Assembly: GCA_035252155.1 (NCBI GenBank) | Contig: DATFDL010000161.1 | Span: forward strand, 1-19,207 | DNA from: JAICLL01 sp035252155 | Lineage (GTDB): Bacteria; Planctomycetota; Planctomycetia; Pirellulales; JAICIG01 | Reading direction: 5' to 3' | Length of the DNA stretch: 19,207 nt | Shown: one piece after another, positions 1 to 6,746 of the stretch | Layout of the letters: each line of letters starts with the position of its first letter | How positions within the stretch are numbered: position 1 is the stretch's first letter | The notes under the pieces: generated by a model | Seen by the model: only the letters and a program-made list of their open reading frames with translations | Told to the model about the DNA's origin: nothing | Database searches by the model: none | Translations under genes and position numbers: made by a program

Positions 1-700
1 TTCCGTGCTTCGGTATGAACGCCGAGATCCGCGCGATGCGCGAAACATCGATTGGCACGCTTGCCTGCTCGGCAGTCGCGGCATATGCCGTCTCGACTCC
101 CGGCGATCTCTCCGCCTTGCGTCGCTCGGCCTGCTGACGTGCCGACAATCGGTAGTGAAACGCATCCGGGTGGAGCGTGAGCGTCGACATGCCTGCCTCT
201 TGCAACGAGGCCAAGGTCGCAAACGGGCCGGCTCCCTCGATGTGGCCAATGATCGAAGTGATCTCTTGACCTGCGTCGCTCGAGTGGCCTGCCAAGTGCG
301 GATATTCTTGGGACGACAGGGGCTTATTCAACCAGATCTCATAGTGGCTGAACTTATCGGAGTACTCCCAACCCTTAATTGCTAAGAACAGCGCCGCGCA
401 AACGAGAGTGACGATTTGAAACCGGCGATAGCGCCCAAAATCGCCCGCCTTGAGCGCCGTCCATGACATGGCTACCGTCAAGGAGGAAGTGATCAGCACC
501 AGCGTATTGAACGCTCCGATCGGGATGTTGAGCAGCCCGTGCGGCCACTCCCCCTCCCAAGCACCGATGCGCAGAAACACATAGGCGGAAAAGAGCGCAC
601 CAAACAGCATCACTTCAGACGCCAAGAACAACCACATTCCCACCTTGCCGTTGTAGAGGCCGGTGTCTTCGCGAATTTCGGTGGTGTAGGGAATCTTCAT
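1..700 (-). CDS. ctaE: Cytochrome c oxidase subunit III, partial (C-terminus beyond left edge)
   Basis: The minus strand is open from an ATG at 700 to the window edge, giving about 233 residues. It begins MKIPYTTEIREDTGLYNGKV and continues with hydrophobic segments (GMWLFLASEVMLFGALFSAY, then IGAFNTLVLITSSLTVAMSW and a third around VTLVCAALFLAIKGWEYSDK). These match the first helices of heme-copper oxidase subunit III, an integral membrane subunit that stabilises subunit I. The start overlaps the ctaD stop by four bases (ATGA, 697-700), indicating translational coupling. After the third helix the protein has more than 110 mostly hydrophilic residues where canonical subunit III would soon re-enter the membrane, so it is either a long-insert variant or an extended family member. 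The remaining helices would lie outside the window. Confidence 0.85.
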   Translation of the reverse strand, partial: MKIPYTTEIREDTGLYNGKVGMWLFLASEVMLFGALFSAYVFLRIGAWEGEWPHGLLNIPIGAFNTLVLITSSLTVAMSWTALKAGDFGRYRRFQIVTLVCAALFLAIKGWEYSDKFSHYEIWLNKPLSSQEYPHLAGHSSDAGQEITSIIGHIEGAGPFATLASLQEAGMSTLTLHPDAFHYRLSARQQAERRKAERSPGVETAYAATAEQASVPIDVSRIARISAFIPKHG

Positions 701-2562
701 ACGGCTGCCACCTGCTTCACGGGCATTCGACTCGTCCTGGTGGCGGCGATGGGCTGGTTTTGCGGCTCGAAATCGAGGAACTCGCTGACTGCGGCACTCG
801 ATTCCGCCGTGGAAGTCGAAGGATGCGTTGAATGGGCCAGACTGTAAGCGTACGGCTCGCGGTAGACGAACATCTCGTTGGCAAAGTTTCCATGCGGGGG
901 CGGCGTGGGCGTCTGCCATTCGAGTGTCGTCGCCTGCCAGGGGTTGTCGCTCTCGACGCGGCGGCCGGCAAACGCGCTATAGAAGAAATTGAAAATGAAA
1001 GGCAGTTGGAAGGCCGCCAGGGACAGCGCCGAGCAGGCAATCACGACGTTCAAGTGCATGATGGTATCGCTCAGCGCGCCGATCACGCCTTCGTTGGCGG
1101 GATGAGCCGCCGAGTAGATGTATCCGCCATCGGACATACGTCGTCCCATGCCGCCTATGCCCTGAACCAACATGGGAAAGAAGATCAAATTCATCGAGAC
1201 CAGCGACCCCCAGAAATGCAGATAGCCCAGGGCGCGGTTCATGTGCCTTCCGGTCACTTTGGGAAACCAATAGTACACGCCCGCAAAGACGGCGAAGATC
1301 GTCCCCGGCGCCACCACATAATGAAAGTGGCCGATAATGTAATAACTGTCGTGCAGCGCCACATCGGACATGGTGAACGCCAGCGGCAGGCCCGTCAGAC
1401 CGCCGATGCCAAACATCGGCAAGAAGGCGATCGCGAACATCATGGGCACCGTGAAGCGAATCGAACCACCCCACAGCGACAGCATCAGGCACGTCATGAT
1501 GATCACCGAGGGAATGGAGATAATGGTGGTCGTCGTTTGGAAGAACATCGAGATGCCCGCCCCCATGCCCGTGACGTACATGTGGTGAGCCCAGACGACC
1601 ATTGACAGAAAACCGATGGCCAACACCGAGCCGACCAAGGCCCGATAGCCCCAAATGGGCTTGCGGGTGTTATTAGCGATGACTTCAGTGACAATCCCCA
1701 TCGCCGGCAGAATCAGCACGTAGACTTCCGGGTGCCCCAGGAACCAAAACAGGTGCTGCCATAACAGTGGGCTACCGCCGCCGCTCAGGCCCGTGGCCGG
1801 TTGCCCGGATAGGATCAGGCCGTGCGGCATGAAAAAGCTTGTACCTGCCAGGCGGTCCATCAACTGCAAAATAGCGCCCGCCTCCAGCGGAGGAAAGGCC
1901 AAGAGCAAGAGAAACGCGGTGACGAATTGCGACCAGACAAAAAACGGCAGCCGCATCCAGGTCAGACCGGGCACCCGCAATTGAATCACCGTCACGATGA
2001 TATTGATCGAACCCAGCAGCGACGAGGTGATGAGAAACAGCATCGCCACGAGCCAATAGGTTTGGCCATCGGTCGGTATGATCGTGGCCAAGGGCGGGTA
2101 AGAGGTCCAGCCCGCCTGCGCCGCACCGCCGGGCACGAAGAAGCTGACCAACATGATGATGCCGCCGAGCAGATACAGAAAGTAGCTCAACATGTTCAAT
2201 TTGGGGAACGCCATATCGACCGCCCCAACTTGCAGCGGCACCACGTAGTTGCCAAAGGCGCCGAACACCAGCGGCACGATCCCCAGGAAGATCATGATGG
2301 TGCCGTGCATGGCGCCGAACGAGTTGTACAAGTCGGCGGAGATTTTGCCTTCGCCGGCGGGCTCTCCCAGCAGCTTCTCCAACGCCCCGCCCACGACCGG
2401 CACGGGCTGGCCGGGATTCGCCAACTGCCACCGCATCAAGAGCATCAGCGAGAGACCGAGGAACAGAAAGGTGAGCGACGTGAGCGCGTACTGAATCCCG
2501 ATCACCTTATGATCGGTGGAAAAAATGTACTTCCGGATGAAACCGAGCTCGTGCGCTGACAT
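697..2562 (-). CDS. ctaD: Cytochrome c oxidase subunit I (heme-copper oxidase, A-type-like)
   Basis: 621 residues; catalytic subunit of the terminal oxidase, reducing O2 to water in the inner membrane. Ligands are visible: H86 and H414 for the low-spin heme, H412 for the high-spin heme, and H277, H326 and H327 for CuB, with Y281 in the GHPEVY motif (the usual His-Tyr cross-link). D-channel residues are present (N105, D116, N123, E279). The K-channel motif is altered: the canonical PTGIK following the HH pair at fixed spacing reads PSVII (351-355), so the lysine is Ile and the Thr is Ser. The C-terminal 80 or so residues extend beyond the usual length and start with a NPWQATTLEWQTPTPPPHGN block common in bacterial CtaD. 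No Shine-Dalgarno is evident before the ATG at 2562. It lies downstream of the cupredoxin lipoprotein and overlaps subunit III. Confidence 0.97.
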   Translation of the reverse strand: MSAHELGFIRKYIFSTDHKVIGIQYALTSLTFLFLGLSLMLLMRWQLANPGQPVPVVGGALEKLLGEPAGEGKISADLYNSFGAMHGTIMIFLGIVPLVFGAFGNYVVPLQVGAVDMAFPKLNMLSYFLYLLGGIIMLVSFFVPGGAAQAGWTSYPPLATIIPTDGQTYWLVAMLFLITSSLLGSINIIVTVIQLRVPGLTWMRLPFFVWSQFVTAFLLLLAFPPLEAGAILQLMDRLAGTSFFMPHGLILSGQPATGLSGGGSPLLWQHLFWFLGHPEVYVLILPAMGIVTEVIANNTRKPIWGYRALVGSVLAIGFLSMVVWAHHMYVTGMGAGISMFFQTTTTIISIPSVIIMTCLMLSLWGGSIRFTVPMMFAIAFLPMFGIGGLTGLPLAFTMSDVALHDSYYIIGHFHYVVAPGTIFAVFAGVYYWFPKVTGRHMNRALGYLHFWGSLVSMNLIFFPMLVQGIGGMGRRMSDGGYIYSAAHPANEGVIGALSDTIMHLNVVIACSALSLAAFQLPFIFNFFYSAFAGRRVESDNPWQATTLEWQTPTPPPHGNFANEMFVYREPYAYSLAHSTHPSTSTAESSAAVSEFLDFEPQNQPIAATRTSRMPVKQVAAV

Positions 2563-2619
2563 CGATTTATTGTGCGTGCTTACACCTAGAGTCGTGCGGC
2601 GACCAAAGCATTAATCCGA

Positions 2620-2709
2620 GGACGAAAAATAACTTCGACGAACAGATCCCTCTCCCTCTGGGAGAGGTTAGGCGAGGGCCAAAAGAATTGCCGGAGTTAT
2701 TTTTCGTCC
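2620..2709. repeat. MITE/REP-like element: 15-bp perfect inverted repeats around a small hairpin
   Basis: GGACGAAAAATAACT at 2620-2634 is repeated perfectly in inverse at 2695-2709. Between them lies an 8-bp hairpin with a 3-nt loop, CCTCTCCC-TCT-GGGAGAGG (2649-2667), followed by a GGTTAGGCGAGGGCC tail. The hairpin core resembles a dispersed repeat that I recall from many GC-rich bacterial genomes (recollection, not searched). The element sits between the stop of the lipoprotein gene (2714) and ctaD and almost touches that stop, so it may act as an attenuator or mRNA-processing site within the operon. Confidence 0.6.
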
Positions 2710-2713
2710 GCTC

Positions 2714-3523
2714 CTAAGCCGCCGGCACCGTCAACACGACGTCGACCGTGGCCTGGCCGTCCTTGATCTCGACCTCTTCGATCTTTTCGCCCGCCTTGCG
2801 ATGCTTGAACTTCACCTTGTATTTGCCATCGGGCAGCCCTTTGATCTCAAAGCGGCCATCTTCGCTGGTGACAGCGTAAAACGGATGGTTCAATACGCTG
2901 ACGTAACTGAACATCCACGGATGGACGTCGCATTTGAACTTCAGGAACTCTTCCGGCTTGTCATAGACGAACTCCAGCGGCTTGGCCTCGGCGGCCTGGC
3001 TCTTGTTCACTTCCTTGTTGCCGGCCACGGCGGGCAGCGTGTGGATATTGTGCGTTAACGGATCGAGGTTGGTGACGCGGATCGTCTGACCGACCTGGCA
3101 AGCGGCCACATACGGACGGTATTCACAGCCGCGTTGGTCGATGGTCAGCGGGGCCGTTCCGGCGGGAATCGGCTGAGGGGGAACATCGACCAGCGTGACC
3201 AGCACATCCCCCAGACCGCCATCCTGGGTCACGTAGGTGCGAGTGAACCGCGGCATTTCGTCGCCGTGGGCCTTGCAGGAAGCCGAGCAAGCGGCATCGA
3301 GCGGCAATTGCTGCTCCTCGGGAGGTGTGCCTTCCAGCGTCACGCGGCCGCCTATGGTTCCCGAACCGACCAGCGTCGCTTCGATCACCGGTAGCTCAAT
3401 GGGTTTGGAGCCGCAGCCCGCCAGCATGGGGCAGAGGGCAATCATCGAGAGCAAGGCGAAAGCTGTCAGCGCCTGCTTCGGCCATCGCCCTGGAAGGCAT
3501 TTTGGTTCTGTGTGTTTGGGCAT
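2714..3523 (-). CDS. Lipoprotein with cupredoxin-like (type-1 copper) domain and beta-sandwich tail
   Basis: 269 residues. A hydrophobic N-terminus ends in a lipobox LAGC with the lipidated Cys at 37, so the protein is membrane-anchored and faces the periplasm. Residues about 120-215 hold a plastocyanin-like site: H158/H161 (THNIHTLP), C198, H201 and M204 (KCDVHPWM). The last 60 residues (VTSEDGRFEIKGLPDGKYKV) are a carboxypeptidase-regulatory-like beta sandwich. Family knowledge: blue copper proteins carry single electrons. Its position between ctaB and ctaD suggests it feeds electrons to this oxidase, or that it serves copper handling; this is inference. A GAGG at 3533-3536, nine bases upstream of the ATG, supports the start. 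Two extra cysteines, C79 and C83, have no assigned role. Confidence 0.85.
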   Translation of the reverse strand: MPKHTEPKCLPGRWPKQALTAFALLSMIALCPMLAGCGSKPIELPVIEATLVGSGTIGGRVTLEGTPPEEQQLPLDAACSASCKAHGDEMPRFTRTYVTQDGGLGDVLVTLVDVPPQPIPAGTAPLTIDQRGCEYRPYVAACQVGQTIRVTNLDPLTHNIHTLPAVAGNKEVNKSQAAEAKPLEFVYDKPEEFLKFKCDVHPWMFSYVSVLNHPFYAVTSEDGRFEIKGLPDGKYKVKFKHRKAGEKIEEVEIKDGQATVDVVLTVPAA

Positions 3524-3630
3524 CGGATTGAACCTCGCGGTAAAAAGTAGATATGTGTGTCTTTTTGTCTTGTACTCGCTTGCCGTAGCCTAAGATACTG
3601 GGAAAACGAAGTCAACCACCTGGCCCATCG

Positions 3631-4536
3631 CTAGGGGCGAAAGGAGCTGGCGGCGAGCCAAAACAACAACGCCGGCAGATAAACCAACGTGGCCCGGAAC
3701 AGCGCACGGGCTGTTGGGTCGGTCGTGCGCAACAAAAACGCCAAGGCGCAGACGAGTAGCCCCAGGCTGAGCACGAGCGCCCCAACAAAGTACGCAGGAC
3801 CGGCGAAACGAATCATGGCCGGCAAGAGACTTACCGGCAACAGGGCCAAAGCCCCCACCACCGTCTGAGCGCCCGCCCGCCGGCCGGTGGGATCGACGAC
3901 CGGCAGCATTTTCAGCCCGGCAGCGGCATACTGCCGCCGGTAAATCCAGGCGATCGCCATGACATGCGGGAACTGCCACAGGAAGACGATTAAAAACAGC
4001 GTCGCCGCCATGAAGTTCAAACGTCCGCCGACGGCCGTCCAGCCCATCAAGATCGGCAGAGCTCCGGACACCGCGCCCACGGCGGTATTCGCGGGCGAGC
4101 GCGACTTGAGCGGCGTATAAATGCCCACGTAAATCAGCCAGGTGAGTGCGCCGAGCGCAGCCGTCAGCAGATTGACCGTTAAGACGAGGTACGCGACACC
4201 CGTCAGGGCAACGGCGGTGCCGAACAACACCGCTTCCCAACTGGGCAAGCGTGCGGCGGGCAAGGGGCGGCCGGCCGTGCGATCCATCCAGGCGTCGCTA
4301 CGCCGCTCCAGCCACTGGTTCCATGCGGCTGCCCCGGCGGCCACCAGAAACGTGCCGCACAAGGCGTGAGCGAGCAACGACAGGCCTGGCATACCGCGGT
4401 TGGCCACTACCGCGGCAACGGCCACCGTGACCAGTTCCATCAGCATGATCTTCGGCTTGGTCAGGGCCAGGTAATCGGCGGCGCGTTGCCAAGCCAGCGA
4501 CCGCGGCGGAGCATAGGAGGTGGTTGAGCTACTCAT
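3631..4536 (-). CDS. ctaB: Protoheme IX farnesyltransferase (heme O synthase)
   Basis: 301 residues, a typical length for this UbiA-superfamily prenyltransferase, which attaches a farnesyl group to heme B to make heme O, the precursor of heme A for the oxidase encoded just downstream. The first Asp-rich prenyl-diphosphate motif is N-Q-W-L-E-R-R-S-D-A-W-M-D-R-T, with Glu where many homologs have Asp. The second conserved loop, YTPLKSRSPANTAVGAVSGA, precedes an ILMGW stretch. About nine hydrophobic segments are seen. The TKPKIMLMELVTVAVAA start is characteristic. No ribosome-binding site precedes the ATG at 4536, and a promoter lies so close that the transcript may be leaderless (see 4546-4573). 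It is first in the oxidase cluster. Confidence 0.95.
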   Translation of the reverse strand: MSSSTTSYAPPRSLAWQRAADYLALTKPKIMLMELVTVAVAAVVANRGMPGLSLLAHALCGTFLVAAGAAAWNQWLERRSDAWMDRTAGRPLPAARLPSWEAVLFGTAVALTGVAYLVLTVNLLTAALGALTWLIYVGIYTPLKSRSPANTAVGAVSGALPILMGWTAVGGRLNFMAATLFLIVFLWQFPHVMAIAWIYRRQYAAAGLKMLPVVDPTGRRAGAQTVVGALALLPVSLLPAMIRFAGPAYFVGALVLSLGLLVCALAFLLRTTDPTARALFRATLVYLPALLFWLAASSFRP

Positions 4537-4545
4537 GGAACGCCC

Positions 4546-4573
4546 AACATAGCCGACCTATTGTGGATGTCAA
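4546..4573 (-). promoter_or_regulatory. Candidate ctaB promoter (TTGACA / TATGTT, 16-bp spacer)
   Basis: On the minus strand a consensus -35 TTGACA occupies 4573-4568 and a -10-like TATGTT occupies 4551-4546. The predicted transcription start would be around 4539, only a few bases before the ctaB ATG, which fits the lack of a Shine-Dalgarno. Seen by eye only; the -10 matches consensus at four of six positions. Confidence 0.4.
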
Positions 4574-4580
4574 GGTCCAC
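4563..4580. promoter_or_regulatory. Short inverted repeat, candidate operator in the ctaB/rrf2 intergenic region
   Basis: GTGGA (4563-4567) and TCCAC (4576-4580) form a 5-bp inverted repeat with an 8-base centre that contains the ctaB -35 box. A protein bound here would occlude the promoter. The divergent Rrf2-type regulator is the obvious candidate ligand, but the arms are short and the assignment is speculative. Confidence 0.3.
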
Positions 4581-4647
4581 TTGTCTTTTTCTTGGCCGCA
4601 TGGTCGAATGCCAAGCGACGACATTCCATCCCGCACCTGAGCCGCCG

Positions 4648-5088
4648 ATGATTTCACAGACCGCCGAATACGCCCTGCGGGCGATCGTCTACCTGGCCGA
4701 CCAATGCGACACCCCGCAAACGACGCGGCAGATTGCCGAGGTGACCCGCGTGCCCGCGGGCTATTTGGCCAAGGTGATGCAGGGTCTCAGTCGTTCGGGG
4801 CTGGTGCGCGCCCAGCGGGGCCTGCACGGGGGTTTTACGCTGGCTGTGCCGCCCAAGGAGTTGACGGTGCTCAACGTGGTGCAGGCGGTCGATCCTTTGC
4901 GGCGCATCGAGCGTTGTCCCTTGGGCATCGTCAGCCATCAATCGCTTTGCCCGCTCCACCGCCGGCTCGACAACGCGGTGGCGATGATGGAAAAGTCGTT
5001 GGCTTGCTCGACCATCGCCGAGTTGCTGGCCGAACCGAAGCGCGGCACGGCGCCCAAACCGCTGTGCGCGATCGCGGATGGACGCTGA
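4648..5088 (+). CDS. Rrf2 family transcriptional regulator
   Basis: 146 residues from the ATG at 4648; the conserved Rrf2 start MISQTAEYALRAIVYLADQ decides the start over an upstream in-frame ATG at 4561. A winged helix-turn-helix occupies residues 1-70 (RQIAEVTRVPAGYLAKVMQG, then RAQRGLHGGFTLA wing). The dimerisation helix and sensor loop follow. Rrf2 proteins of the IscR/NsrR type bind an Fe-S cluster through three cysteines in this loop. Here only C90 and C101 lie in the loop, with H104 nearby and C120 downstream, so cluster binding cannot be assumed. It is divergent from the ctaB oxidase cluster, and redox or NO control of that cluster is an inference from position. Confidence 0.92.
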   Translation: MISQTAEYALRAIVYLADQCDTPQTTRQIAEVTRVPAGYLAKVMQGLSRSGLVRAQRGLHGGFTLAVPPKELTVLNVVQAVDPLRRIERCPLGIVSHQSLCPLHRRLDNAVAMMEKSLACSTIAELLAEPKRGTAPKPLCAIADGR

Positions 5089-5138
5089 CCCCCGCCCTCG
5101 CATTTGACGCTCCAATCGGGCGATCGCAAAATGCAAGC

Positions 5139-6332
5139 ATGCGCGTCCACGCTGGAAGTCTTAGGCGGATGTTCTCTGTTTCACCGGTGGCCTGTCTAAG
5201 GGCGGCAATGGCACTGCTGCTTACGGCGGCCGCTTCGCCGTCGCCAGGCCAGGCAATCGACAGAGCTCAAGCCGTCGAGCTTGCCCGCGACTATTTGTCA
5301 ACCGACGACGACACGAAGCGCACACCTCTTGCGGTGAAGTTGGCTACCTACGGCGGCGACATTCCTTCGGTGCTGAGGGCGCTAAGTGCCCGATCGTTCA
5401 AGCCGGTAAAGTCAGGTTATCATCCTCAAGAACACTTCACCGTGCCCGAGCTTCTCGCCAAGCATCCGAAAGACCTCTTGTATTTCAACGTGCCCGATAG
5501 CTACCGGCCCGACCGCCCCACGGGCTTAATCGTCTTTCTTCACGGGGGCGGGAAGACGACGTCCCGCCGGGCGCCGCGAGTGTTTCTGAACTTTCCCGAC
5601 GAAGACGATGAGGAGAGCAACCAGTTGGGCGATGTCTTCTCGGCGACGGGCATGATCGCCGTCGGCCCGTCGGCCCCGTGGGATGACGAGTCCTGGTATC
5701 GCTGGTGCCTGCGTGAATCCGAACCGTACCTCGCCGACGTGATCGTGGAGTGCAAAAGCCGCTTCAACATCGACCCAGATCGGGTCTTTCTGCTCGGCCA
5801 TTCGATGGGCGGGTTTGGGGCCTACCACCATGTGCAACGCCAGCCCGACCGCTTTGCCGCGGTGATCGTGAGCGCCGGCTCTTGGCGGCAAGCCTATTGG
5901 CCGGTCATTCGTGGCACGCCGCTGTGCATCGTGCAAGGCGTTCACACCCCCGATTGCGTGTTGCACCACGAGGGGCTGGAGTCGCACGGTCCTGGTGGGT
6001 TGCGCCAGCGCACCGAAGCAATTCGCGCGGCGTTTAGCAATATTCAAATCGACGTCGAGCAAGTGACGGTGCAAGGCGACTGGGTGGTCAGCCGCTGGCA
6101 CGGGTCGATGACGCACCCCGGCCCGTGGATGGGAACGCCGCCCACCGGGAAGCGCATTCGGACCCCATCCGCAGATGGCGGTGTATTCGGCGACTTCTTC
6201 CTCGATCCGCTCGTCCCGGCGCCGGCCCCAACAAGCCGCCCCACGATCGTGAAGTGCTCGTGTTGCGGCACCTCGAAGAACTTTCGGTGGCCGAGACCGC
6301 CGCCGCGCTGGGTATCAAGCCCGGCGCGGTAA
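5139..6332 (+). CDS. Truncated alpha/beta hydrolase (esterase-like) fused in frame to foreign fragments
   Basis: Open for 397 residues from the ATG at 5139; the ATG at 5169 (MFSVSPVACLRAAMALLLTA) is an equally good start and either gives a signal peptide ending near SPGQA. Residues up to about 268 are an esterase/poly-hydroxybutyrate-depolymerase-like hydrolase: the oxyanion-hole HGGG is at 135-138 and the nucleophile elbow GHSMGG has Ser222. The homology stops after LCIVQGVHT, where the family normally continues with the catalytic Asp and, later, the His; both appear to be missing. The following residues are SnoaL-like, and the last 60 or so are unrecognised, running through a sigma-factor remnant in the wrong frame. 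I infer a deletion fusion that is unlikely to be an active esterase. Confidence 0.7.
   Translation: MRVHAGSLRRMFSVSPVACLRAAMALLLTAAASPSPGQAIDRAQAVELARDYLSTDDDTKRTPLAVKLATYGGDIPSVLRALSARSFKPVKSGYHPQEHFTVPELLAKHPKDLLYFNVPDSYRPDRPTGLIVFLHGGGKTTSRRAPRVFLNFPDEDDEESNQLGDVFSATGMIAVGPSAPWDDESWYRWCLRESEPYLADVIVECKSRFNIDPDRVFLLGHSMGGFGAYHHVQRQPDRFAAVIVSAGSWRQAYWPVIRGTPLCIVQGVHTPDCVLHHEGLESHGPGGLRQRTEAIRAAFSNIQIDVEQVTVQGDWVVSRWHGSMTHPGPWMGTPPTGKRIRTPSADGGVFGDFFLDPLVPAPAPTSRPTIVKCSCCGTSKNFRWPRPPPRWVSSPAR
5949..6158 (+). pseudogene. SnoaL-like (polyketide cyclase-type) domain fragment
   Basis: In the same frame as the preceding hydrolase, the protein PDCVLHHEGLESHGPGGL ... EAIRAAFSNIQIDVEQ ... GDWVVSRWHGSMTHPGPWMG ... 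PPTGKRI follows the SnoaL/NTF2-like pattern of small ester cyclases (AAFPDL, GDRVV.RW, GTH.GPFMG.PPTGK). The first 35 or more residues and the C-terminal strand are absent, so this is an internal piece of a separate gene joined to the hydrolase by deletion or recombination. Confidence 0.65.
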
Positions 6333-6385
6333 AGGTACGGGCGCTGCGGGCACTCAAGAAGTTGAGGGAAGAACTGGAGGAGTGA
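6236..6385 (+). pseudogene. ECF/sigma-70 region 4 remnant
   Basis: In a frame shifted from the hydrolase, 49 residues read PPHDREVLVLRHLEELSV then AETAAALGIKPGAVKVRALR and end in a Lys/Glu-rich tail at a TGA (6383-6385). This is the helix-turn-helix of sigma region 4 (DREVLVLRHLEELSVAE, LGIKPGAVK) with a natural C-terminus. No region 2 or plausible start lies upstream, so it is the 3' end of a lost sigma-factor gene. Planctomycetes carry many such ECF-like sigma genes. Confidence 0.75.
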
Positions 6386-6443
6386 AGGCGGATCGAACAG
6401 AAGGCAACGAAGAGCACGAAGAAGAGCAACCACGGAAGAGCAT

Positions 6444-6472
6444 TTGCATTCGCCGCGGAAAGGAAATACATT
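6444..6472 (+). promoter_or_regulatory. Candidate mazEF promoter
   Basis: TTGCAT (6444-6449) and TACATT (6467-6472) are separated by 17 bases, close to a sigma-70-type arrangement, about 25 bases before mazE. Weak matches to consensus; supported mainly by the location and by the adjoining palindrome. Confidence 0.3.
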
Positions 6473-6481
6473 GTAATTACA
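6472..6481. promoter_or_regulatory. Perfect palindrome TGTAATTACA, candidate MazE operator
   Basis: A perfect 10-bp AT-rich palindrome in an otherwise GC-rich region lies between the putative -10 and the mazE ribosome-binding site. MazE-type antitoxins usually autoregulate by binding palindromes at this place; the match here is positional only. Confidence 0.4.
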
Positions 6482-6497
6482 GAACAAGGAGCGTCCT

Positions 6498-6746
6498 ATG
6501 AGAGCGCGTCTGGTGCGTATCGGCAATTCCAAAGGGGTTCGCATTCCCAAGGCGTTGATCGAACAGTCGGGCTTGAAGCACGACGTCGACATCTCGCTGA
6601 AGGGCGATACCCTCGTAATTCGCCCCGTCAGCCATCCGCGAGCAGGTTGGGCCGAGGCTTTCCAGCAGATGGTCCGACGCGGCGACGACGCCTTGCTCGA
6701 CGACGGTGTGGCTAGCCGGTTCGACCAGACGGAGTGGGAATGGTGA
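6498..6746 (+). CDS. mazE: MazE-like antitoxin (AbrB/SpoVT fold)
   Basis: 82 residues. The N-terminal 45 residues (MRARLVRIGNSKGVRIPKAL ... SLKGDTLVIRPV) are the swapped-hairpin DNA-binding AbrB domain of MazE antitoxins. The acidic C-terminal part (GDDALLDDG, then FDQTEWEW) fits the flexible segment that wraps the MazF toxin. A strong AAGGAG (6486-6491) is six bases before the ATG. The stop overlaps the mazF start, which is the classic coupling of antitoxin and toxin. Part of a type II toxin-antitoxin module. Confidence 0.93.
   Translation: MRARLVRIGNSKGVRIPKALIEQSGLKHDVDISLKGDTLVIRPVSHPRAGWAEAFQQMVRRGDDALLDDGVASRFDQTEWEW

Noticed and set aside
832..2559. Long plus-strand ORFs opposite ctaD (257 and 245 residues)
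   Set aside because: Rich in Arg, His, Gln and Asp with no membrane or family motif. They are complements of the membrane-helix codons of ctaD.
4654..5136. 160-residue minus-strand ORF opposite the Rrf2 gene
   Set aside because: The plus strand encodes an unmistakable winged-helix regulator; the antisense product has no recognisable features.
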